Under the pieces are notes generated by a model. It was not told where the DNA came from. It made no database searches and was given only the letters and a program-made list of their open reading frames with translations. Made by a program: the position numbers and the translations under genes. Below are positions 1 to 8,170 of a DNA stretch of 39,631 nucleotides, in pieces. Source of the DNA: a virus; the IMG/VR virus record IMGVR_UViG_3300044609_000415, positions 1-39,631 of that record; one strand, written 5' to 3'. Position 1 is the first letter of the stretch, and every line of letters begins with the position of its first letter.

Positions 1-127
1 GTGTGGGTCCGAGTGCGACGGCAATCATACGCCCTGAGTTTGATCCCGTAGCGTTAGTGTGCCGAATGACAGCCGGGTTAGTTGGCAACTGTTCGTACAG
101 TACCAAATCACCCGCTGCGCATGACGC
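1..127. repeat. Terminal direct repeat, left copy (circular join)
   Basis: Bases 1-127 are identical to 39505-39631. A reading frame continues through the join into a full-length gene with a good ribosome-binding site, so the two ends are the same locus. A length of exactly 127 is a common assembler k-mer size, so the repeat more likely shows that the assembly closed on itself than that the virion has short direct terminal repeats. Unique length is then 39,504 bases. The physical ends cannot be deduced from this. Confidence 0.95.
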
Positions 128-277
128 AGTGCCGGGGAGATAGATAAACTCAGCTTCACCGAGCAGCTCGTCAACGAACTTTGCAATAGTACCAATTTGA
201 TTGACAATATTAGGGTCCGCGACACCGTTAGGTGGTGAAATACCTAGTGGTGAGTTAGCACTTGTTTTCCAAGCCAT
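1..277 (-). CDS. Small head/virion protein, N-terminal part (gene crosses the circular join)
   Basis: The gene starts at the ATG complementary to 275-277, behind an AGGAG site, and reads leftward off the window edge. On the circle it continues from 39504 down to a stop at 39272, giving about 169 residues (510 nt). The product starts MAWKTSANSPLG, has an acidic helix (IAKFVDELLGEAEF) and then an Ala/Gly/Thr-rich, beta-looking remainder ending MTLNRSFVQGQIT. It lies directly after the major capsid gene, the usual place for a decoration or head-stabilising protein. That role is inferred from position and composition; no family was recognised. Confidence 0.75.
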   Translation of the reverse strand, partial: MAWKTSANSPLGISPPNGVADPNIVNQIGTIAKFVDELLGEAEFIYLPGTASCAAGDLVLYEQLPTNPAVIRHTNATGSNSGRMIAVALGPT

Positions 278-308
278 AGTATTACTCCTGTATTTAAAAG
301 ACGGAAAG

Positions 309-338
309 AATGTAAGGCACTTTAAAGTACCTTACATT
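309..338 (-). terminator. Hairpin between major capsid gene and next head gene
   Basis: A 30-base inverted repeat with one mismatch, centred on CTTTAAAG (320-327). On the minus strand it follows the capsid stop codon (346) and is followed by TTCTTTCC, a weak U-rich tail; on the plus strand TTTTTG follows. It could be a partial terminator lowering expression below the capsid gene, or an RNA processing or stability hairpin. Confidence 0.45.
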
Positions 339-345
339 TTTGTTG

Positions 346-1320
346 TTACGGACGCAATACGGCTTGCATTTGGCCTGCGGCAAGTGTCATGTTTCCTGCC
401 CAACCAATCAACGATACCATTGCATCTTGGTTTGTGCTGAAACGTTGTTTCTCGCCCAAAGCAGTATAACGGCGTTTCGGATGGTGGCGCAAGTATATGT
501 AATCCGTGTTAAGGAAATACATGCGGTTTGCGGGTGCACCGCCACCAATACCGCCATCAAAGACAACATCAGCAGATTGATACTTAAGGCTCTCAAAGCC
601 TGCTTGCGCCATCTTTTCGGACGTAAACCGTTGTTGGGGTTGCAATGCTTCCCAGTACAAACGATAGTAGTTGTTGTCCGTAAGGATCAAATCTGGCTTT
701 TCATTGCCGCGAACAGTAGTCAACCAAACACGGGCCATGTATGACAAAATGTTTGCGACCGATGTTGTAGAACCAAAGTCAGTAGTACCCGAGAACGATT
801 GATTGCGCCAGAAAGGCCAGCTTGCCCGGTTAATGTTACCGACGGTTCCCGCGTTAGCGGTATCTGCAACCAACAAAGCCAAACCACCGATAGAGCGACC
901 ACCCGAAGCTGTACCGTCACCGTACATCGCAATACCCATTTGGTTTTGCATGGTACGCTCAGCGTTAGAGATACGGCTCTCCAACAAATCAATAAACTGA
1001 CTTTCACCACTGTTTTGAAGTTGTTCAAGGCCGGAAATAGATACCGCAACCGCCGCTTGTTTCCAATCGAACTCGGCGGCTGAGAACACTTCTTGAGGTG
1101 AAATATTCAGACTGTCGTATCCTGAATACCAACCAAAAGTACCGTTCTCTGCAAACTCAAGTTCTTGAATGATACGTCGACCGCCATCTGCGGGTTTCGC
1201 TTTACCTTTACGCTCTAGGCGATCAAGCAGAGCATGGGATTTTGAAACGTTGTCGGCAAGTACTTTACTACGGTTTTCAATCGTAGTTGCCACAATTTCT
1301 GAAAGATTAGGTACTGCCAC
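346..1320 (-). CDS. Major capsid protein (HK97-type fold expected)
   Basis: 324 residues. It forms the icosahedral shell around the packaged DNA. The start is a GTG at 1320 behind AAGGAG, with a 7-base spacer. The assignment rests on size, position after portal and scaffold genes, and a sequence pattern typical of phage coat proteins: an N-terminal helical arm (residues 1-50), a long helix over about 90-130 (GLEQLQNSGESQFIDLLESR), a Gly-rich loop (GDGTASGGRSIGG), then mixed beta structure with DLILTDNNYYRLYWEALQPQQRF and the C-terminal NMTLAAGQMQAVLRP. There is no N-terminal prohead protease or cleavable scaffold segment in the gene itself, fitting the separate scaffold gene upstream. The HK97 fold is inferred. 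Confidence 0.88.
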   Translation of the reverse strand: MAVPNLSEIVATTIENRSKVLADNVSKSHALLDRLERKGKAKPADGGRRIIQELEFAENGTFGWYSGYDSLNISPQEVFSAAEFDWKQAAVAVSISGLEQLQNSGESQFIDLLESRISNAERTMQNQMGIAMYGDGTASGGRSIGGLALLVADTANAGTVGNINRASWPFWRNQSFSGTTDFGSTTSVANILSYMARVWLTTVRGNEKPDLILTDNNYYRLYWEALQPQQRFTSEKMAQAGFESLKYQSADVVFDGGIGGGAPANRMYFLNTDYIYLRHHPKRRYTALGEKQRFSTNQDAMVSLIGWAGNMTLAAGQMQAVLRP

Positions 1321-1343
1321 TGCAAGTACTCCTTGATTATGGG

Positions 1344-2474
1344 TTACATATTGGACGCAACGGCCATCGCTTTGCGAATATCGTCACGTAGGTTTCCATT
1401 ACTGACGTCCGTCGATTGTGCGGTAGCAGATGGTACACCGACTGGTACACTAGAACCAGCATTACGCGCTTTTGCAACTTTTTCTTGTTGTTGACGCATA
1501 CGTTCGGCCTCGTTAGCAACGCTTTGAGCTTTTTGCATTTCGGCACGTACGTTTGCGTTACTCCAACAAGCGCGGTCATAGGCTTCTTGAAGTACTTGAG
1601 CACGAGGTATATTAGGTTTTTGTTGCATCACCATTTGGATATGGCCAAGTATGTCGTCGCCTAGTTTTTCAGCGTAAGGACGTAACAGGTTACCGTCTGC
1701 GCTCTTTTCTTCAAAAAATGAAACGATTTCGTTGACTACGCCATTGTGTGCAACAGCCTGTTGCTGACTGCTAAACCCATTTATTTGACTTTCAAGCCGC
1801 GTAATTTGCTGCTTTAAAGCATTTACTTCTGGGTCGCCGGGGTCGCTACCAAACACTACATCTTCGAGGTCAATGTTGTTTTGCTGCGCAAAGTATTGTA
1901 TAAACCCTGCGGGATCACGTGTTGCGTAATCCGAGAGTGCGAACAACTGGGTAACGGCTTGCGCTTCCGTTACACCGTTCAGCGCCCACGCATCGCGGCG
2001 TGGTGCTATCAGTCGTTCTATTTGTTCATATCCGTACAGATTTCGCTGACGGGTATTTATCTCGTCCATAGTACGCGCAAGTTGTGTTTGCGTTTCCGCC
2101 GGGAGCGAGTTAAAAACTTGTGGATCAATCCCCGGCGGTGCCGCAACTGGAGGGGCTGTCGCACCGCCGGGGTTGTTTGCGCTCACATCAATGGTAGGAT
2201 CGGAACCAATGACGGGTGCAAAAGTTCCATCAGGGTTGCGCGCGGGCTTTCCGTCTTGCGTTGCCGATGATGGTGTACTTGTTTCGCCTTTTAAAGCGCT
2301 TGATATTTGGTCGCGCAACGTGTTCGGTTTTGGCGCTATTTCCTGTTTATCGGCAACTGTGCTTGGATTTTGACTTTGCGGAGTAACGGGCTTCGCACTA
2401 TCTAGCGGCAAGCCCGTCGCGACACTCTGATCGAGAGAGCCATCAACAACGTCGCTTAAAATATCTAAATCCAT
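1344..2474 (-). CDS. Capsid scaffold protein
   Basis: 376 residues, acidic to neutral and rich in Q, A, S and P. The first about 130 residues look disordered (Ser/Thr/Pro-rich, including GGATAPPVAAPPG). Helical, heptad-like stretches follow around 215-260 (VNALKQQITRLESQI) and 310-345 (KAQSVANEAERMRQQQEKVAKAR). A disordered front with coiled-coil helices, directly upstream of the major capsid gene, is the usual picture for a scaffold that guides shell assembly and then leaves or is degraded. The start lies 4 bases after the preceding stop; its SD (GGGGAA) is modest. No protease gene was seen, so exit rather than proteolysis is possible. Confidence 0.75.
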   Translation of the reverse strand: MDLDILSDVVDGSLDQSVATGLPLDSAKPVTPQSQNPSTVADKQEIAPKPNTLRDQISSALKGETSTPSSATQDGKPARNPDGTFAPVIGSDPTIDVSANNPGGATAPPVAAPPGIDPQVFNSLPAETQTQLARTMDEINTRQRNLYGYEQIERLIAPRRDAWALNGVTEAQAVTQLFALSDYATRDPAGFIQYFAQQNNIDLEDVVFGSDPGDPEVNALKQQITRLESQINGFSSQQQAVAHNGVVNEIVSFFEEKSADGNLLRPYAEKLGDDILGHIQMVMQQKPNIPRAQVLQEAYDRACWSNANVRAEMQKAQSVANEAERMRQQQEKVAKARNAGSSVPVGVPSATAQSTDVSNGNLRDDIRKAMAVASNM

Positions 2475-2478
2475 CTCA

Positions 2479-2955
2479 CTATTCCCCGAAGTCCGCTGTA
2501 TTCTCAGTTAACTGCGCCTGTTGCGCTACTACATGCTCTTGATATTGCCTTTCTGGCATTTTGGCAACCTTGTCTAGGTGGCTTTTTAGGAAACGTGCAG
2601 TTTCTTCATTTGTACTAACTTTGCTACTTGATGGGCGTTGCGGCATTTCATTACCTACTTCGATAACGCCATGTATGCGCATATGTTCCCTATGTTGTGA
2701 ACGTGTAGTTATGCGAGAGTTATCCAACGGTGACGTATATTCTCCAATATCCCGCATAATAATGGGTGCTGCAACTTCAGTTGAGAAACCTGAAAACCCG
2801 GATAGATCGCCACCAAACTCAGGCCGAACGTAGTTTCGACCGTCGGCACCTTTATACGTATAGCATGCAGCTACAAAATGCTCAAAGCCCCGTACTTGAA
2901 CGTACTTTTTTCGTCCTTGATACCCCGACGGATACTCGTTAAGATTGTTCATCAT
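2479..2955 (-). CDS. Conserved-looking small phage protein between portal and scaffold
   Basis: About 158 residues from the ATG at 2955; a second ATG follows at once at 2952. An upstream ATG at 3024 would put 24 basic residues inside the end of the portal gene and is less likely. With the chosen start the overlap with the portal stop (2939) is 17 bases, suggesting coupled translation. The middle holds SPLDNSRITTRSQHREHMRIHGVIEVGNE split over about 90-115, a pattern (SRSxHREHLRxHGxxEVGN) that recurs in small proteins at this place in podovirus genomes. The function is not established to my knowledge; a head-assembly role is inferred from position. Confidence 0.7.
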   Translation of the reverse strand: MMNNLNEYPSGYQGRKKYVQVRGFEHFVAACYTYKGADGRNYVRPEFGGDLSGFSGFSTEVAAPIIMRDIGEYTSPLDNSRITTRSQHREHMRIHGVIEVGNEMPQRPSSSKVSTNEETARFLKSHLDKVAKMPERQYQEHVVAQQAQLTENTADFGE

Positions 2956-5077
2956 TTTCAATACTTTCGTTTTCGGCTGCAATGGCGTTTGCAGCAGCTT
3001 CTTCCCGCGCGCGTTCATCTTCACGGTTCATTCTGTCGTTTTCTTGTTGGTACTCGAAAATGTCCATTTGTGCCGAATGTTCCGCTTTACTTTTTTCAAG
3101 CTGCATTGCCTGTACATTTACGTCGGCATCACTCATTTTTAGTTCAAGTTCGCGCGCTTTAAGCTGTAGTTCTTGTTCTTTGACGGCTACTTCTCTATCT
3201 CGAAGCTGTAGCTCTGCCAAGGCTTCGTTATGTCTATTTTGTTCTTTTTGTTGGTCCATTTGTGCTTGAGTACTGATTTTTGCTTGCTCAGTTTGCGCTC
3301 TGATCTGGGCAACGGCTTGCGCAGATTGCGCTTGCGCCTCGCCTCCCTTATCGCCTTGTTGCGGTTGTTGCCCTCTTGTCTCAAGTACTTGTTGGACTTT
3401 TTCAAATTCTTCCTCGATTGGTCTAGAGGCCGAAAACGTGCGTACCGTAAACATGAGCATGGCCGCAAGTAGTGGGCCCAACTCGGGTGTTGCTGTCATA
3501 GCAGGTACCGCCTGTTGTAAAAACGCACCCGCTGCACCTAAGAAGTCCATGCGATCTTTACGCTGCGCTTCCTCGTCAGCCATAATAGTACTATCTGTTT
3601 CGATGTCTATGGTGGCAACACGTTTAGCTTCAACACGTATCATTTGCAATGCAGCTTGCACGTTTTGCATTTGTGTTAGTGCTTGTGGGTTAGCTTGTAC
3701 TTGCTCGGCTGTAGGCATGTCTACACCTGAAAACATTGCAACTGTTGCAGGTTCACAATGTTCTGATATAACTTCACCGACAATTGCGATGACATCACGT
3801 GCAAAACGTTGTACTTCTTTTTGCATTTTGCGCACGCGCGCACCTGCCCAATTGGCTTTTAAATTTTGCGCGCCTAGTGTTTCAGAGGCTTTAGATACAC
3901 CACGCACAATATCAGAAAAGCCAGTAACTTCGTATATTTCATTTTTACACACTTCTCTCGCTTGTTGCAACTGTACTAGTGTTTGGATAATTTGATCTAA
4001 CGGTAACCACTCAACATTACCTTTAATGCCGCCAGCCTGAGCAAATGCCGCCCAACTGTCAATAGGTATCATTCTGTTACCCGATGCAGGATTAAGTAAG
4101 TCGGACAACTTTTGCTGCGACCCGTCAAACACACCGACTACGCGCAACGCCTCACCTAACAATCTAATGCGCTTAGTCAGTACGTTTAATGTATCCGCTT
4201 GAGTTTTGTATTGCGAATAAAGAGCGCGCGGTACAAAACTACGTGTGTTAGCTATGGCCCGCAAAGGCCTAGGACACGGAAAAAAGTTCTTGAGCTTTAA
4301 AGGGTCTTCTTTTTTGTCTAGCAGGTCTGACGGATAACTTTCGCAATACCAGTACGCTGACTTACTTGTTTTACACCAAATCTCCCAAATTTCTGCCGTA
4401 TCGGAACCAACATCTGCATCTCGTTTGGTAGTTTCTCGTGTCAAATAACTTAAGCCACGAGCTTTTTCTGCACCAAAACGTTTGGTAGCTTTCTCCTTAT
4501 TCATGTACGTGCGTTTTGCCACCCACGGAACAGTTTTCCAATTACGTGACGTGCCGCAAACCCAATCTTGCCAATAAATGTAGTCGATTTTAACCATCTC
4601 ATCTAGCATTTTAGACGAGACATTGCCTTTTTCATCTTTAGTATCTTCAATATTGGGTTCATAGCGTACCCAAGCAACACCAATACCGGGGAGTAAGTAG
4701 TCTTCGACTACGCTCTCCATAACTTCATCAATATCTTCTTCTTCTATGACGTACTCAATACTACCCTCTAACAGTCTTGCCATCATTTTAGATTGAGGAT
4801 TATTTGCGTCTCGGTTTCGCATCTTAATACGCACTGTAGGACGCTGCGCATACAAGTTTGGTCTAATTGTTTCCGTTGACGAATACAAAATATTGTACCT
4901 ATCCTTAGATACTACCTCATTACCGTCGGACTTTTGCATGCGGTACGCATCTATAACAGTGTCGCCCGCGTCCCAGAACGTTTGAAAACGGCGTTTAGCC
5001 TTAGTTATTTCTTCCGACCAGTACGCACGCTCACCTGTTTGCTTTTCAGGGTCTTTAGCCGTTTTATCTTCGTACAT
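2939..5077 (-). CDS. Portal protein (podovirus type)
   Basis: 712 residues, close to the size of P22-like portals. The portal is the dodecameric ring at one capsid vertex through which DNA is packed and ejected. Features: an N-terminal region with YWSEEITKAKRRFQTFWDAGDTVIDAYR and TRPNLYAQRPTVRIKMRNRDA-like core sequences, a central ring-forming helical region around residues 290-430 (VTGFSDIVRGVSKASETLGAQ), and a very long Q/E/K/R-rich helix over about 590-700, as in the barrel of P22-type portals. It overlaps the terminase stop by one base (TAATG), so the two are translationally linked. Confidence rests on size, the conserved VTGxSDIVRG pattern and gene order. Confidence 0.9.
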   Translation of the reverse strand: MYEDKTAKDPEKQTGERAYWSEEITKAKRRFQTFWDAGDTVIDAYRMQKSDGNEVVSKDRYNILYSSTETIRPNLYAQRPTVRIKMRNRDANNPQSKMMARLLEGSIEYVIEEEDIDEVMESVVEDYLLPGIGVAWVRYEPNIEDTKDEKGNVSSKMLDEMVKIDYIYWQDWVCGTSRNWKTVPWVAKRTYMNKEKATKRFGAEKARGLSYLTRETTKRDADVGSDTAEIWEIWCKTSKSAYWYCESYPSDLLDKKEDPLKLKNFFPCPRPLRAIANTRSFVPRALYSQYKTQADTLNVLTKRIRLLGEALRVVGVFDGSQQKLSDLLNPASGNRMIPIDSWAAFAQAGGIKGNVEWLPLDQIIQTLVQLQQAREVCKNEIYEVTGFSDIVRGVSKASETLGAQNLKANWAGARVRKMQKEVQRFARDVIAIVGEVISEHCEPATVAMFSGVDMPTAEQVQANPQALTQMQNVQAALQMIRVEAKRVATIDIETDSTIMADEEAQRKDRMDFLGAAGAFLQQAVPAMTATPELGPLLAAMLMFTVRTFSASRPIEEEFEKVQQVLETRGQQPQQGDKGGEAQAQSAQAVAQIRAQTEQAKISTQAQMDQQKEQNRHNEALAELQLRDREVAVKEQELQLKARELELKMSDADVNVQAMQLEKSKAEHSAQMDIFEYQQENDRMNREDERAREEAAANAIAAENESIENDEQS

Positions 5078-6519
5078 TAGTCGTCATCCTGTTCATTGGC
5101 TTCCCAAAAGTCGTTCAAAGTCGCATTTTGGACTAGCTTTATATTGTTTGTCGGTGGTGGCAATGCCTTAGGGCGTCTCCAAGGGCGGCTCATTAGGCCG
5201 TATCTAAGGGTATCTGGTGCATGATCCTCGCCGTCGGTATCGCAATCCTCCGGGGTTTTCAAGTCATGCTGAAGCGCCGGGAGTGTTCTTATCGTATGCA
5301 CGCACGTTTTGAAAAAGAACACCATTGGCGTACCGACACCATAGTTAATATCTATATCACCGTCTATACCGCACAAACGATCACGTACGATATCCCACCC
5401 ACCTATACGGTTATTGTCGGCGGGCCTAAAACGTACTTTTTCTTCAGCCATACGCTCCGCGTGACTGGGACCACTGTGTTTACTAAACGCACTGGGGTCG
5501 AGAACACCATACGTTATGTTTTCATCTTTTTCGTATTTTGCTATGCTTTGCGCTACTCGCGTTGCGGGCCATCTTAAACCTACATTTGGTGTACCGTTCC
5601 ATCCGTAAAACTCTCTGTACACAATTACTGCGCCTGACGGAATATATATTCCGTTTGGTATTTGATAACCTTCAGTACATGTTGCAAACCATAATACACA
5701 AAATGGTGTTGCACTGCCCCAATCCATAGAGCGAAAACGTAACCAATGACTAGGTATCTTAAATGGTTCTAGTACGTGCTTTTCGACGCTGAACTCAGGG
5801 TAGTATGCGCCTGTAATAACGGACCAGTCACCCTCTAACCATGCACGTACGAGTTCCGGACTACCAATTTCGCGCAATCGTGCAATGTATCCGGGATCGT
5901 TGTCCAACAACTTTTTGTTGTCATACACGCGCGACGGAATGAACATTTTAGTTGTTACATAGTTGTCTTCGTCAGTATTTGTAATCAACTCCATGCCTTT
6001 AGGCGCGGGATCGACAAAGTACGACTTAACAGCATGATGACCGACACCGCCCGGGTTTGCAGAGCATCGAATACGTTTATTTTCTACCCCGGACGCCGAA
6101 CGCAAACAGGCTTTAAGTTTTTTGTACGATTTTAAATTAGGCCAGTTTGTTAACTCGTCCCAGCCAATCCAAGTGTATTGGTGACCTTGATACTTGTCAC
6201 AATCACTTTCGTTTTCAACGTGACGCATTTTAAGCGTAGCGCCCGACGGAAACACAAACGTTTTGTCAGCTACTTTAAATGTAGCACCGTACAGTGTGTA
6301 TATCTCTTTTGCGCGTGTAATCAGTTCTTCTAGCTCTGGATACGAGCGCCGAAAGATAATACCGCGCCACTTATCGCCTAAGTCAATGTCCTGCAAAAAG
6401 TCACCTAGCAGAAAGTCAGACTTACCGCCACCACGCGCGCCGCCAAACATAATTTCATCGGCAAATTGCGCTGCGATAGCAAGTGACTGTGGCCCCGGCT
6501 GCGGCTCCCAAGCATTCAT
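5077..6519 (-). CDS. terL: Terminase large subunit (packaging ATPase/nuclease)
   Basis: 480 residues. It pumps DNA into the prohead and cuts the concatemer. The ATPase half shows Walker A GGARGGGKS (about 26-34), Walker B WIGWDE with Asp121/Glu122, and motif C CSANPGG (about 152-158). The RNase H-like nuclease half has the expected acidic residues: MDWG (Asp266), YGVLDPSAF (about 342) and a C-terminal DHAPDTLRYG. The start overlaps the small terminase stop by 4 bases. All catalytic motifs look intact. Packaging type (headful or cos) cannot be told from the sequence by eye. Confidence 0.97.
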   Translation of the reverse strand: MNAWEPQPGPQSLAIAAQFADEIMFGGARGGGKSDFLLGDFLQDIDLGDKWRGIIFRRSYPELEELITRAKEIYTLYGATFKVADKTFVFPSGATLKMRHVENESDCDKYQGHQYTWIGWDELTNWPNLKSYKKLKACLRSASGVENKRIRCSANPGGVGHHAVKSYFVDPAPKGMELITNTDEDNYVTTKMFIPSRVYDNKKLLDNDPGYIARLREIGSPELVRAWLEGDWSVITGAYYPEFSVEKHVLEPFKIPSHWLRFRSMDWGSATPFCVLWFATCTEGYQIPNGIYIPSGAVIVYREFYGWNGTPNVGLRWPATRVAQSIAKYEKDENITYGVLDPSAFSKHSGPSHAERMAEEKVRFRPADNNRIGGWDIVRDRLCGIDGDIDINYGVGTPMVFFFKTCVHTIRTLPALQHDLKTPEDCDTDGEDHAPDTLRYGLMSRPWRRPKALPPPTNNIKLVQNATLNDFWEANEQDDD

Positions 6520-7031
6520 AACTCAATACCTTTAAAGGCATCTTCTACCGATGTATGCTCCACATCTATGACTTCAGTACTGTCATGCTCTAGTGCAGGA
6601 GCGTCAACAGTAGCGCGTTTCATAGTCAACCACTCATCGTATGTTTTAGCACGTGGCATTATATTAGCCACATTTACATGTACGTTTATGCCACTACCAC
6701 CTTCGCCATCTTTGGCAAACTCAGGTACTTTGGCTTTTAGCAACGTTTGCAACAAACCGTCAGAGTACACTTTATCATAGCCGACTACCTCACCTTTAAA
6801 ATATACTGCTTTATCAACACCACGTGTGGCGCGCTCAATTGCAGCACTGACTAATCCTTGCGTTCCGACGCGCTCGGCCTCAGTCAACCGATCATTGACG
6901 ATCTTGTCATCTTTACGCCATTGATTGATAAATATCAGCGACACACCGACGGCCTTAGCGGCTGCCAGCACATCGCCGCAATTATTTTGAAGTTGATGCT
7001 CGATAAGTTCTAATGTGGTTTCACTGCGCAT
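6516..7031 (-). CDS. terS: Terminase small subunit
   Basis: 171 residues. It recognises phage DNA and loads the large subunit. The N-terminal about 50 residues form a helix-turn-helix pattern (NCGDVLAAAKAVGVSLIFI, then NQWRKDD), as in terminase small subunits. A central helical oligomerisation part follows, then a short acidic tail. The ATG at 7031 is directly beside the T-tract of a strong terminator (7032-7069). The only SD-like bases, AAGG, sit in that terminator's stem, so initiation may depend on the state of the hairpin. No better in-frame start upstream was found. Confidence 0.85.
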   Translation of the reverse strand: MRSETTLELIEHQLQNNCGDVLAAAKAVGVSLIFINQWRKDDKIVNDRLTEAERVGTQGLVSAAIERATRGVDKAVYFKGEVVGYDKVYSDGLLQTLLKAKVPEFAKDGEGGSGINVHVNVANIMPRAKTYDEWLTMKRATVDAPALEHDSTEVIDVEHTSVEDAFKGIEL

Positions 7032-7069
7032 AAAAAAGCCCTTACGCCCGTGAATATGAGCGTAAGGGC
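7032..7069 (-). terminator. Strong rho-independent terminator upstream of terS
   Basis: A perfect 10-bp stem (7038-7047 with 7060-7069, arm GCGTAAGGGC) with a 12-base loop is followed on the minus strand by TTTTTT (complement of 7032-7037). It lies after the stop of the exported-protein gene (7091) and directly before the terS ATG. It should end most transcripts of that upstream gene and so separate it from the head operon. Confidence 0.9.
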
Positions 7070-7090
7070 CACGTTGTCAACCGGGCTTAG

Positions 7091-7615
7091 CTAGAAACCC
7101 GAGAATCCTTGCCAGTTGCAATATACACCCCCCGTTACGCTCGCCGTTGCGGTTCCCATCTCTAAAGGAGTATTGGTGCTTAACCGCAACGGCGTGTTAA
7201 ACTTAATGTCTATTACTTGTAGAATACCTACAGTCGGTATGCGAATGCGCCAGATAACTGTACCGCCCACACCATCGCGTAGTTCTAAATCCGTGGCCGC
7301 ACCCAACGCATCGGAATAGCACTGACCACCCATTACGTGTATGGCTCTACCTGATACGGCTGGAAACACTGTGACGCCCGTTGTTGAGTTAGTAATGCCG
7401 CCTACTGGCGGCGAGTATCTAAGCCATCTCTCAGTGGTACCGGGGAGTACTACCACGCCTAGGGATTGTTTTATGTTTCCTGTTGATTGTTCGGTATATG
7501 TTCCAACGTTTCCGACGTTTTGGGCTTTTGCAGTTGTCGGGATCGTTAGTAGCGATACACCTAATAGTAGCATAAGGGCTAACCAAACTAAGGCTAGTTT
7601 TTTGAGACCTATCAT
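7091..7615 (-). CDS. Exported small beta-rich protein, first gene of the leftward block
   Basis: 174 residues with a clear Sec signal peptide: MIGLKKLALV, a hydrophobic core to about residue 24, then TTAKA with likely cleavage before Q32. The mature part is rich in T, G and V with repeated beta-strand patterns (TDLELRDGVGGTVIWRIRIP, LRLSTNTPLEMGTATASV) and two or three cysteines, resembling jelly-roll domains in some phage virion proteins. The SD is AAGGGG. It stands alone between the repeat-rich control region and a strong terminator. A periplasmic role such as superinfection exclusion, or a horizontally acquired extra gene, is possible but inferred. No family was recognised. Confidence 0.75.
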   Translation of the reverse strand: MIGLKKLALVWLALMLLLGVSLLTIPTTAKAQNVGNVGTYTEQSTGNIKQSLGVVVLPGTTERWLRYSPPVGGITNSTTGVTVFPAVSGRAIHVMGGQCYSDALGAATDLELRDGVGGTVIWRIRIPTVGILQVIDIKFNTPLRLSTNTPLEMGTATASVTGGVYCNWQGFSGF

Positions 7616-7696
7616 AGAAATACCCCTTTCTGTTGTTGGGTTTTGATGTGCTATTTTAGGCCGGGGGCTAGGTCAAGAGAATATTTGTCGCATAGG

Positions 7697-7748
7697 CATA
7701 AGTGTATAAACATAAGTGTATAAACATAAGTGTATAAACATAAGTGTA
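7697..7748 (+). repeat. Left array of 14-bp units (4 copies)
   Basis: Four copies of CATAAGTGTATAAA-type units, the ATAAGTGTA core starting at 7698, 7712, 7726 and 7740, exactly 14 bp apart. The last copy is also the first part of the 56-bp unit that follows. Each spacer contains TATAAA, close to a -10 hexamer. Confidence 0.95.
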
Positions 7749-7893
7749 CAGATTGTACGTAATGAAAACTGAAAAAATTATATGGGTGGTCGAACATAAG
7801 TGTACAAATTGTACATAATGAAAATTGAAAAATTTTATATAGATGTTTGAACATAAGTGTACAGATTGTACATAATGAAAACTGAAAAATTTT
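7739..7893 (+). repeat. Three 56-57 bp repeat units with a 13-bp dyad
   Basis: Units start at about 7739, 7795 and 7852 and share about 42 bases: the ATAAGTGTA core, then GTACARATTGTAC (7746-7758, 7802-7814, 7859-7871), then an A-rich tail containing TAATGAAAA. In the middle unit the 13-mer is a perfect dyad, GTACAA-A-TTGTAC. This looks like an operator for a dimeric DNA-binding protein, used three times near the side facing the leftward block. Confidence 0.9.
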
Positions 7894-7965
7894 GGTGCGT
7901 GCGTGTCTGTAACAATTACCCCCTCCCCCTGCCCGCGAAGTACGTGGCATACCCTACGTATGTTT

Positions 7966-8124
7966 ATAAGCGTACAAACATAAGTGTATAAACATAAGTG
8001 TATAAATATAAGTGTACAAACATAAGTGTATAAATGAGTATAAGTGTACAAACATAAGTGTATAAATATAAGTGTATAAATATAAGTGTATAAATATAGG
8101 TATAAGTGTATAAATATAAGTGTA
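7966..8124 (+). repeat. Right array of 14-bp units (about 10 exact copies plus 1 variant)
   Basis: A variant ATAAGCGTA at 7966-7974 is followed by exact ATAAGTGTA cores starting at 7980, 7994, 8008, 8022, 8040, 8054, 8068, 8082, 8102 and 8116. Most are 14 bp apart; two gaps are 18 and 20 bp. Spacers are TAYAAAYA-like. The array reads in the same direction as the left one. Confidence 0.95.
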
Positions 8125-8170
8125 TATTTTGCGTCGTTTGCCTGTTTTGCGGGTTATACCGCGCCAAACA

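Noticed and set aside
3438-3995. 185-codon plus-strand frame over the portal gene
   Set aside because: Ser/Cys/Thr-rich translation typical of antisense to a helical gene; it sits opposite the well-supported portal.
7660-7690. Leftward promoter with TTGACC and TAAAAT before the exported-protein gene
   Set aside because: The two boxes are only 12 bases apart, too close for a sigma-70 promoter; with normal spacing no -10 is visible.
7697-8124. CRISPR array
   Set aside because: Units are 14 bp with no unique spacers of normal length, and no cas genes are present.
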